A stretch of 13,659 nt of DNA from NCBI GenBank assembly GCA_023444445.1, contig JAEXMK010000094.1:1-13659 (forward strand). Direction: 5' to 3'. The first letter of the stretch is position 1; every line of letters begins with the position of its first letter. Shown one piece after another: positions 7,415-13,659 of this stretch. A model generated the notes under the pieces. The model was not told the origin of the DNA. It did no database searches and saw nothing but the letters and a program-made list of their open reading frames with translations. The position numbers were made by a program, and so were the translations under genes. The DNA is from Pseudomonadota bacterium (lineage in GTDB: Bacteria > Pseudomonadota > Alphaproteobacteria > Rhizobiales > Rhizobiaceae).

Positions 7415-8515
7415 ATGCTGATCTGGCTCGTCGAACTGTCGGATAAAGTTCAAGTCTTCAACCTCTTCCGGTACATCACCTTCCGGGCAGGTGCTGCGAT
7501 GTTCACCTCTGCGTTGATCGTCTTCCTGTTCGGACCGGCGATCATCAACTCGCTGCGCGTGCGCCAGGGCAAGGGCCAGCCGATCCGCGCCGATGGGCCG
7601 CAGACGCATTTCAAGAAGGCCGGCACGCCGACCATGGGCGGCTTGATGATCCTTGCCGGTATCCTCGGCGGTTCGCTTCTGTGGGGCGACCTGTCGAATG
7701 TCTATGTGGTCGCCGTTCTGATGGTGACGCTTGGTTTCGGAGCCATCGGCTTCTACGACGATTATCTCAAGGTCACGAAACAGAGCGACAAGGGCTTTTC
7801 CGGCAAGGCACGTCTCGGCATCGAATTCCTGATCGCGGCGATTGCCGTGTTCTTCATGATGAAGATGGCGCTCGCTTCCGCACCGCATGGCGGCACGCTC
7901 GGCAGCTCCATCGCCTTTCCTTTCTTCAAGGAATTCGTGATCAATCTCGGTTATTTCTTCGTGCTGTTCGGCGCTTTCGTCATCGTCGGCGCGGGCAATG
8001 CGGTGAACCTGACCGATGGTCTCGATGGTCTCGCCATCGTGCCTGTCATGATCGCGGCCGCCACTTTCGGTGTGATCGCCTATCTCGCGGGTAACGCGGT
8101 TTTCGCCAATTACCTGCAGATCAATTTCGTGCCCGGCACGGGCGAACTTGCCGTTATCGTTGGCGCGGTCATCGGCGCCGGTCTCGGCTTCCTGTGGTTC
8201 AACGCTCCACCCGCCGCCATCTTCATGGGCGATACGGGGTCGCTCGCGCTTGGCGGCTTGATCGGCTCCATCGCAGTCGCCACCAAGCACGAGATCGTCA
8301 TGGTCATCGTCGGCGGTCTCTTCGTCATGGAAACCCTGTCGGTCATCATCCAGGTCTTCTGGTTCAAGCGCACCGGCAGGCGCGTCTTCCTGATGGCACC
8401 GATCCATCACCATTTCGAGAAAAAAGGCTGGACGGAAAGCCAGGTGGTCATCCGTTTCTGGATCATTTCCGTAGGCCTCGCGCTGCTTGGCCTCGCCACC
8501 CTGAAGCTGAGGTGA
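7415..8515 (+). CDS. mraY: Phospho-N-acetylmuramoyl-pentapeptide transferase MraY
   Basis: MraY is the integral membrane enzyme that transfers phospho-MurNAc-pentapeptide from UDP to undecaprenyl phosphate, making lipid I. The 366-residue product is strongly hydrophobic with about ten membrane segments, the normal length and topology. Catalytic motifs are intact: FYDDY (113-117, Asp115 and Asp116), NLTDGLDG (198-205), FMGDTGS near residue 270, and the HHH motif (331-333) followed by FEKKGW. The ATG at 7415 has a good ribosome binding site, GAAAGGG (7403-7409), 5 bases upstream. The start [12 protein letters not shown] resembles the family N-terminus. It lies 23 bases after murF and 3 bases before murD, in the usual murF-mraY-murD order. 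Confidence 0.97.
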   Translation: MLIWLVELSDKVQVFNLFRYITFRAGAAMFTSALIVFLFGPAIINSLRVRQGKGQPIRADGPQTHFKKAGTPTMGGLMILAGILGGSLLWGDLSNVYVVAVLMVTLGFGAIGFYDDYLKVTKQSDKGFSGKARLGIEFLIAAIAVFFMMKMALASAPHGGTLGSSIAFPFFKEFVINLGYFFVLFGAFVIVGAGNAVNLTDGLDGLAIVPVMIAAATFGVIAYLAGNAVFANYLQINFVPGTGELAVIVGAVIGAGLGFLWFNAPPAAIFMGDTGSLALGGLIGSIAVATKHEIVMVIVGGLFVMETLSVIIQVFWFKRTGRRVFLMAPIHHHFEKKGWTESQVVIRFWIISVGLALLGLATLKLR

Positions 8516-8518
8516 GCG

Positions 8519-9928
8519 ATGATCCCGGTCACGTCGTTTGAAGGTAAGAAAGTCGCGCTTTTCGGGCTTGGCGGTTCGGGTCTCGTCACGGCCCGGGCCC
8601 TGGTGGCTGGCGGGGCGGATGTCGTTGCTTTCGACGACAACCCCGACAGTGTCGCGAAGGCTGAGGCCGAGGGCATCAAGACGGCGGACCTTCGAACGAT
8701 AGACTGGTCGAGTTTCTCCTCCTTCGTGCTGGCACCGGGCGTGCCGCTCACTCATCCGAAGCCACACTGGTCGGTCGATCTGGCGAAAGCCGCCGGCGTT
8801 GAAATCATCGGTGATATCGAACTATTCGTCCGTGAGCGTCGCGCCCATGCGCCGGATTGCCCCTTCATCGCGATTACCGGGACCAATGGCAAGTCGACCA
8901 CCACGGCGCTGATCGCACATATTCTGAAATCGGCCGGTCGCGATACGCAGCTTGGCGGTAATATCGGCACGGCGGTACTGAGCCTCGATCCCCCGAAGGC
9001 GCAACGTTTCTACGTTGTCGAGTGCTCATCCTACCAGATTGACCTGGCACCCACGATCAATCCGACTGCCGGCATTCTTCTCAATCTCACTCCCGATCAT
9101 CTCGACCGGCACGGCACGATGCAGCACTATGCCGACGTCAAGGAACGGCTGGTCGCGGGCAGCGGTACGGCCATCGTCGGTGTCGACGACAGCTATTCGA
9201 CGCTGATTGCCGACCGTATTGAGCGCGCAGGTGTGAAGGTAGAGCGCATTTCCAAGCGTAATGTCGTTTCCGAAGGTCTTTATGCCGAAGGCAGCCGCAT
9301 CTTGCGTGCTCATGGTGGCAAGTCCTCGCTGCTGGTCGATCTCGACGGTATCCAGACGCTACGCGGCAGTCACAATGCGCAGAATGCCGCGGCGGCAATT
9401 GCGGCCTGCCTTGCAGTCGGGGTTTCCGAAGATGAGGTTCGCGCCGGTCTCAACTCTTTCCCCGGCCTCAAACATCGCATGCAGCCGGTTGGCCGGCGTG
9501 GCAACGTGACCTTCGTCAATGACAGCAAGGCCACCAATGCCGATGCGGCGGCGCCTGCACTTTCGAGTTTCGATCGCATCTACTGGATTGCTGGCGGCCT
9601 GCCGAAGGCGGGCGGCATCGCCAGCCTTTCGCCGCTCTTCCCGCGCATCGCAAAGGCCTATCTGATCGGCGAGGCGGCGGCGGAATTTGCCGCAACGCTC
9701 GGCGAAGCCGTGCCTTACGAAATATCCGGCACGCTTGATAAAGCCGTGCAGCACGCGGCGGCGGATGCGGAAAAAGATGCGACGGCCGGCAATGTCGTGA
9801 TGTTATCCCCGGCTTGCGCAAGCTTCGATCAATATAAGAACTTTGAAGTCAGAGGTGATTCGTTTGTCGCAGAGGTTGCGGCGCTCGATGGCATGACGAT
9901 GCTCGTTCACTCTGGAAAAGGGGACTGA
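8519..9928 (+). CDS. murD: UDP-N-acetylmuramoyl-L-alanine:D-glutamate ligase MurD
   Basis: MurD adds D-glutamate to UDP-MurNAc-L-Ala with ATP. The 469-residue product has a Rossmann-type N-terminus with ALFGLGGSG (13-21) that binds UDP-MurNAc-L-Ala. The ATP loop is GTNGKST (121-127, Lys125), and TPDHLDRHG (191-199) leads to Lys208 in YADVKERL, the likely carbamylated lysine. The C-terminal domain shows [10 protein letters not shown] (334-343). It is slightly longer than E. coli MurD (438 residues), with no sign of a fusion. The ATG at 8519 follows the mraY stop by 3 bases; GAGGTGAG (8509-8516) around that stop can serve as its ribosome binding site, so coupling to mraY is likely. The stop at 9928 is 5 bases before ftsW. 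Confidence 0.96.
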   Translation: MIPVTSFEGKKVALFGLGGSGLVTARALVAGGADVVAFDDNPDSVAKAEAEGIKTADLRTIDWSSFSSFVLAPGVPLTHPKPHWSVDLAKAAGVEIIGDIELFVRERRAHAPDCPFIAITGTNGKSTTTALIAHILKSAGRDTQLGGNIGTAVLSLDPPKAQRFYVVECSSYQIDLAPTINPTAGILLNLTPDHLDRHGTMQHYADVKERLVAGSGTAIVGVDDSYSTLIADRIERAGVKVERISKRNVVSEGLYAEGSRILRAHGGKSSLLVDLDGIQTLRGSHNAQNAAAAIAACLAVGVSEDEVRAGLNSFPGLKHRMQPVGRRGNVTFVNDSKATNADAAAPALSSFDRIYWIAGGLPKAGGIASLSPLFPRIAKAYLIGEAAAEFAATLGEAVPYEISGTLDKAVQHAAADAEKDATAGNVVMLSPACASFDQYKNFEVRGDSFVAEVAALDGMTMLVHSGKGD

Positions 9929-9933
9929 AGGCC

Positions 9934-11088
9934 ATGGTAAGCCGAGTTGATCGCGGTCCGGTCGCGGAATGGTTCTGGACCATTGACCGTTTCTTTCTGG
10001 CAGCGTTCATCGCGCTGATGGGCATCGGTTTGATGTTGTCCTTCGCGGCGTCACCCGCGGTTGCCGAGCGTATCGGCCTCAACAGCTTCTTTTTCGTCGA
10101 GCGTCAGGCGATGTTCATGGTGCCGTCGCTGGCGATCATGGTTGGCCTTTCCTTCCTGTCGCCGCGCCAGGTGCGCCGCGTGGCGGTCATCATGCTGATT
10201 GCCTCGCTGCTGATGATGATCTTTGCACTGTTCTTCGGCATTGAGGTCAAGGGAGCGCGGCGCTGGATTTCCATCGGCAGCTTCTCGATCCAGCCATCGG
10301 AATTCATGAAGCCGGCTTTCGTCATCGTCTGCGCATGGCTTTTTGCAGAGCGGGCGCGCCATCCCGAGATCCCCGGTAATCTTTTCGCCATTATCACTTT
10401 CGGTATCGTCGCCGCACTCTTGATCGCCCAGCCGGACTTCGGCCAGACGATCCTGACTTCAGTGGTCTGGGGCGGCATGTTTTTCATGGCCGGCGTGCCG
10501 TGGTTCTGGATCATCATGCTTGGCGGCCTTGGCGTCGGCGGTATTGTGACGGCCTATCTGATGTTGCCGCACGTCGCGGGCCGTATCGACCGTTTCTGGA
10601 CGGGTGAGGGCGACACGTTCCAGGTTGATACCGCACGCGAGGCGATCATTCGCGGCGACTGGTTCGGTCGCGGGCCGGGCGAAGGTATCGTCAAGCGCAT
10701 CATTCCCGATAGCCATACCGACTTTATCTTCTCGGTGGCGGCGGAAGAATTCGGCATTGTTTTCTGCATGTTCCTTGTCGCGATCTTCGCCTTCATCGTG
10801 CTGCGCGGCCTGTCGCACGCCTTCAAGGAGAAGGACGATTTCTGCCGTTTTGCGGTGGCCGGTCTCGTTCTTCAAATCGGCATGCAGTCGATGATCAATA
10901 TCGGCGTCAATCTGGAGCTGATGCCCGCCAAGGGCATGACCTTGCCGCTAATTTCCTATGGCGGTTCGTCGATGATGGCGATATGCGTGACCGCCGGTTT
11001 CCTTCTGGCGCTGACACGTCACAGACCCGAAAAGCGGGCGCAGGAGCGGAGTTTCTTCCGCGTCGGTTCCGGCGTTCCCGCGGAGTAA
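9934..11088 (+). CDS. ftsW: Septal peptidoglycan glycosyltransferase FtsW (SEDS family)
   Basis: FtsW polymerises lipid II into glycan strands at the septum and works in a complex with FtsI. The 384-residue product is a polytopic membrane protein with about ten segments. SEDS family features are present: KGARRWISIG (106-115), QPSEFMK (120-126), QPDFGQT (166-172), the catalytic Asp263 in SHTDFIF (260-266) before AAEEFG, and LPLISYGGSS (337-346). The long extracytoplasmic loop before Asp263 (FWTGEGDTFQ onward) is also typical. The ATG at 9934 has GGAAAAGGGGA (9914-9924) upstream. Spacing of 5 bases from murD and 6 to murG puts it inside the same transcript. The position between murD and murG matches E. 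coli and argues for FtsW rather than RodA. Confidence 0.96.
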   Translation: MVSRVDRGPVAEWFWTIDRFFLAAFIALMGIGLMLSFAASPAVAERIGLNSFFFVERQAMFMVPSLAIMVGLSFLSPRQVRRVAVIMLIASLLMMIFALFFGIEVKGARRWISIGSFSIQPSEFMKPAFVIVCAWLFAERARHPEIPGNLFAIITFGIVAALLIAQPDFGQTILTSVVWGGMFFMAGVPWFWIIMLGGLGVGGIVTAYLMLPHVAGRIDRFWTGEGDTFQVDTAREAIIRGDWFGRGPGEGIVKRIIPDSHTDFIFSVAAEEFGIVFCMFLVAIFAFIVLRGLSHAFKEKDDFCRFAVAGLVLQIGMQSMINIGVNLELMPAKGMTLPLISYGGSSMMAICVTAGFLLALTRHRPEKRAQERSFFRVGSGVPAE

Positions 11089-11094
11089 ACGATC

Positions 11095-12231
11095 ATGAGC
11101 AAGGGTATTGTTCTTCTTGCCGCCGGTGGAACCGGCGGCCATGTGTTTCCGGCAGAAGCGCTCGCGCATACGCTGAAGGCACGCGGTTATCAGGTGCATC
11201 TCGTCACCGACAGCCGCGCCGAGCGTTATGCGGGCAAGTTCCCGGCGGATGAGATTCATGTTGTGCCGTCTGCGACCATTGGCTCAAAAAATCCGATTTC
11301 CGTAGCGCGTTCGCTCTGGAAGCTGTGGGTAGGCCTGCGCGCCGCACGCCGGCTGGTAACGAAATTGAAGCCGGTCGCGGTCGTCGGTTTTGGTGGTTAT
11401 CCCACCGTGCCGCCGCTTCTGGCTTCGACCGGCCTCGGAGTACCGTCGATCATTCACGAGCAGAATGCGGTGATGGGCCGCGCCAACAAGGCGCTAGCTG
11501 CCCGCGTGAAGGCGATTGCAGGCGGTTTCCTGCCGCCCGCCAACGGTCAATATTCAGACAAGACGGTGGCGACCGGTAATCCGGTGCGCCCGGCGGTGCT
11601 GGCGGCATCCGAGATTCCCTATACGCCCTCGCAAACGGGCGAGACTTTTCAACTCGTTGTTTTCGGCGGCAGCCAGGGTGCTCAGTTCTTTTCCAGCGCC
11701 GTTCCGGCCGCGATTTGCCTGATGAAGGATGAACAGCGCAAGCGTATCGTCGTGACCCAGCAGGCCCGGCCGGAAGATAAGGACAGCGTCATCGCTTCCT
11801 ACCAGAAGCTTGGTGTGAAGGCTGACGTTTCGCCGTTCTTCGGCGATATGGCCTCGCGCATCGGTGAAGCCGATCTGGTCATCAGCCGTTCCGGCGCTTC
11901 GACGGTATCTGAGCTTTCGGTGATCGGCCGTCCGTCCATTCTCGTGCCTTATCCCCATGCGCTCGATCACGATCAGGCGGCCAATGCCGCGGCACTGTCG
12001 GCAGCGGGTGGTGCGAGTGTCATCAAGCAGGCGGAACTGTCACCGCAGAAGCTTTCCGGCCTGCTGACGTCGGCGCTCGCGGAGCCGGATCGACTTTCCG
12101 CAACCGCGGCGGCGGCCAAGGCGACCGGAAAGCCGCATGCGGCGGATGTGCTGGCCGATCTGGTAGAGGCGATTGCCTCCGGCCAGTCCGTACAGGAATT
12201 CAAGAAAAAGAATGAAGGAGTTGGGGCATGA
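11095..12231 (+). CDS. murG: UDP-GlcNAc:undecaprenyl-pyrophosphoryl-MurNAc-pentapeptide GlcNAc transferase MurG
   Basis: MurG is the peripheral inner-membrane GT28 glycosyltransferase that converts lipid I to lipid II by adding GlcNAc. The 378-residue product shows the glycine-rich loop GGTGGH (11-16) followed by [16 protein letters not shown] (96-107), [12 protein letters not shown] (121-132), the second-domain loop GGSQGA (191-196), and the donor-binding stretch [10 protein letters not shown] (264-273) with [14 protein letters not shown] (285-298). All key motifs are intact. The C-terminal tail is lysine-rich (EFKKKNEG, 368-375). The start is ATG 11095, 6 bases after the ftsW stop, with CGGAGTAA (11081-11088) around that stop acting as the ribosome binding site. 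The stop overlaps the murC start in an ATGA, suggesting coupled translation. Confidence 0.97.
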   Translation: MSKGIVLLAAGGTGGHVFPAEALAHTLKARGYQVHLVTDSRAERYAGKFPADEIHVVPSATIGSKNPISVARSLWKLWVGLRAARRLVTKLKPVAVVGFGGYPTVPPLLASTGLGVPSIIHEQNAVMGRANKALAARVKAIAGGFLPPANGQYSDKTVATGNPVRPAVLAASEIPYTPSQTGETFQLVVFGGSQGAQFFSSAVPAAICLMKDEQRKRIVVTQQARPEDKDSVIASYQKLGVKADVSPFFGDMASRIGEADLVISRSGASTVSELSVIGRPSILVPYPHALDHDQAANAAALSAAGGASVIKQAELSPQKLSGLLTSALAEPDRLSATAAAAKATGKPHAADVLADLVEAIASGQSVQEFKKKNEGVGA

Positions 12232-13643
12232 AGATGCCGAAAGCCATAGGCCTTGTGCATTTCATCGGCATAGGCGGGATCGGCATGAGCGGCATTGCCG
12301 AAGTGCTTCATAATCTCGGCCACCGTGTGCAGGGGTCCGACCAGGCAGACAGCGCCAATGTACAGCGCCTGCGTGACAAAGGCATCGAGGTTTTTGTGGG
12401 CCATACGGCTGACAATATCGGCGATGCCGAAGTCGTGGTCGTTTCCACCGCGATCAAGAAGAACAATCCGGAACTCATCGCTGCGCGGGAAAAGCACCTG
12501 CCGATCGTTCGCCGTGCCGAAATGCTAGCCGAACTGATGCGCTTCCGTAACGCCATCGCCATTGGCGGCACGCACGGCAAGACCACGACGACCTCCATGG
12601 TCGCGACGCTGCTGGAAGCCGGCAATCTCGACCCGACCGTCATCAACGGCGGCATCATCAATGCGTATGGCACCAATGCCCGCATGGGTGAGGGCGAGTG
12701 GATGGTGGTCGAGGCCGACGAATCAGACGGCACCTTCCTGAAGCTGCCAGCCGATGTGGCCGTCATCACCAATATCGATCCAGAGCATCTTGATCACTAC
12801 GGGAATTTCGATGCCGTGCGCGCCGCATTCCGCCAGTTCGTGGAAAATGTGCCGTTCTATGGCTTTGGCGTCATGTGTCTTGACCATCCTGAGGTGCAGG
12901 CATTGGTTGGCCGGATCGAGGACCGCAAGGTCATCACCTACGGTGAAAACCCGCAGGCCGACGTGCGTTTTTCGAATGTGCGTATCGATGGTACGCGGTC
13001 GGTCTTCGACGTGGAAATCCGCCGTCGCCGCACTGGCAAGATTTTCTCGTTCAAGGATCTCGTCCTGCCGATGCCCGGCCGCCACAATGTGTCGAACGCG
13101 ACGGCCGCAATCGCTGTTGCCAATCGTCTCGGCATTTCGGAAGCCGACATCAAGAAGGGCCTTGCCTCCTTCGGCGGCGTCAAGCGGCGCTTCACGCTGA
13201 CGGGCGAAGCCAATGGCGTGCAGGTCTTCGACGATTACGGCCATCATCCCGTCGAGATCAAGGCCGTGCTGGCGGCTGCGCGCGAGGCCTGCAAGGGCCG
13301 CATCATTGCCGTGCATCAGCCGCATCGCTACAGCCGTCTTTCCAGCCTGTTTGACGATTTCGCGCATTGCTTTAACGATGCCGATACGATTCTTCTTGCT
13401 CCGGTTTATGCCGCGGGCGAAGATCCGATCGAAGGCGCAAGCTCGGAAGCGCTGGTTTCGGCCATCAAGGCTGCCGGTCACCGCGATGCCCGTTTTCTGG
13501 AAAAGCGGGAAGACCTTGCGTCGCAGGTTGCAGCCATTGCGACTCCGGGTGATTTCGTGGTTCTCTTGGGGGCTGGAAATATCACGCAATGGGCAGCGGC
13601 GCTGCCTTCGGAATTGAAGAGCATATCAGGAAAGTCTGAATGA
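12228..13643 (+). CDS. murC: UDP-N-acetylmuramate:L-alanine ligase MurC
   Basis: MurC makes UDP-MurNAc-L-Ala, the first amino-acid addition to the stem peptide. The 471-residue product has the UDP-binding N-terminus with [14 protein letters not shown] (12-25), the ATP loop GTHGKTTTT (114-122, Lys117), EADESDGTF (162-170), [11 protein letters not shown] (182-192) and, in the C-terminal part, [10 protein letters not shown] (about 335-344). The His in GTHGKT and the EADESD motif separate MurC from the other Mur ligases. The ATG at 12228 overlaps the murG stop (ATGA) and has AAGGAG (12215-12220) upstream. The gene ends at 13643, and its stop overlaps a new ATG in the same way. Although its reaction comes first in the pathway, murC is downstream of murD, murE and murF here, as in other dcw clusters. 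Confidence 0.97.
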   Translation: MKMPKAIGLVHFIGIGGIGMSGIAEVLHNLGHRVQGSDQADSANVQRLRDKGIEVFVGHTADNIGDAEVVVVSTAIKKNNPELIAAREKHLPIVRRAEMLAELMRFRNAIAIGGTHGKTTTTSMVATLLEAGNLDPTVINGGIINAYGTNARMGEGEWMVVEADESDGTFLKLPADVAVITNIDPEHLDHYGNFDAVRAAFRQFVENVPFYGFGVMCLDHPEVQALVGRIEDRKVITYGENPQADVRFSNVRIDGTRSVFDVEIRRRRTGKIFSFKDLVLPMPGRHNVSNATAAIAVANRLGISEADIKKGLASFGGVKRRFTLTGEANGVQVFDDYGHHPVEIKAVLAAAREACKGRIIAVHQPHRYSRLSSLFDDFAHCFNDADTILLAPVYAAGEDPIEGASSEALVSAIKAAGHRDARFLEKREDLASQVAAIATPGDFVVLLGAGNITQWAAALPSELKSISGKSE

Positions 13644-13659
13644 GACAGGTCGATGGGGT
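13640..13659 (+). CDS. murB: Start of next dcw gene, probably UDP-N-acetylenolpyruvoylglucosamine reductase MurB (truncated by window end)
   Basis: An ATG at 13640 overlaps the murC stop in the same ATGA arrangement seen at murG/murC, with AGGAAAG (13628-13634) 5 bases upstream as ribosome binding site. Only MRQVDG and part of a codon are visible. In Rhizobiaceae murB commonly follows murC, and a start of the type M-(K/R)-Q-V-(D/N)-G fits what I recall of their MurB proteins. Six residues cannot identify a family, so the existence of a gene is likely and its identity is inferred from gene order. Confidence 0.6.

Noticed and set aside
6989..8767. A 592-codon open frame on the minus strand opposite murF, mraY and murD
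   Set aside because: It lies antisense to three intact core genes, and its translation is rich in Asp, His, Arg and Glu as expected from the reverse complement of high-GC codons and of membrane protein codons. No start region or family signature is seen.
1..13659. Search for mobile elements, CRISPR arrays, tRNAs, phage or defence genes
   Set aside because: None seen: all space is taken by rnpB and tightly packed dcw genes of uniform composition, with no transposase, integrase, direct-repeat array or signs of recent transfer.

Overview
This window is a core chromosomal locus of an alphaproteobacterium, most likely a member of the Rhizobiaceae (Agrobacterium/Rhizobium type). That placement rests on the high GC content, the proteins as I recognise them from memory, and the long Pro/Ala-rich FtsL tail; no search was run. 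It holds the 3' part of the RNase P RNA gene followed by the first two thirds of the division and cell wall (dcw) cluster. All genes are on the + strand.

Region by region: 1 to about 247 is the 3' portion of rnpB. Positions 248-649 contain no credible gene. This stretch carries a probable rnpB terminator, an AT-rich inverted repeat that could be a regulator site, and a clear array of four CCCA(T/A) elements at an exact 10-bp period (440, 450, 460, 470), which I read as the MraZ operator on the minus strand. From 650 the genes are mraZ, rsmH, ftsL, ftsI, murE, murF, mraY, murD, ftsW, murG and murC, and the first bases of a gene that is probably murB run off the right end. Spacing is tight throughout: overlaps of 1-4 nt at ftsL/ftsI, murE/murF, murG/murC and murC/(murB), and gaps of 1-57 nt elsewhere. 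No convincing internal terminator was seen, so one long polycistronic unit is likely.

How the genes work together: MurC, MurD, MurE and MurF add L-Ala, D-Glu, meso-diaminopimelate and D-Ala-D-Ala to UDP-MurNAc in the cytoplasm. MraY moves the product onto undecaprenyl phosphate (lipid I), and MurG adds GlcNAc (lipid II). FtsW polymerises lipid II and FtsI cross-links it at the septum, with FtsL as part of the activating divisome complex. RsmH methylates 16S rRNA, and MraZ is expected to repress the whole cluster through the array upstream of it.

I did not find a new type of system. The points most worth a second look are regulatory: the perfectly phased MraZ box array with a long 175-nt leader, two mutually exclusive GC-rich hairpins at the mraZ/rsmH junction that involve the rsmH ribosome binding site, a small hairpin in the only sizeable gap (ftsI/murE), and the TTG start of murF inside a TTGA overlap.
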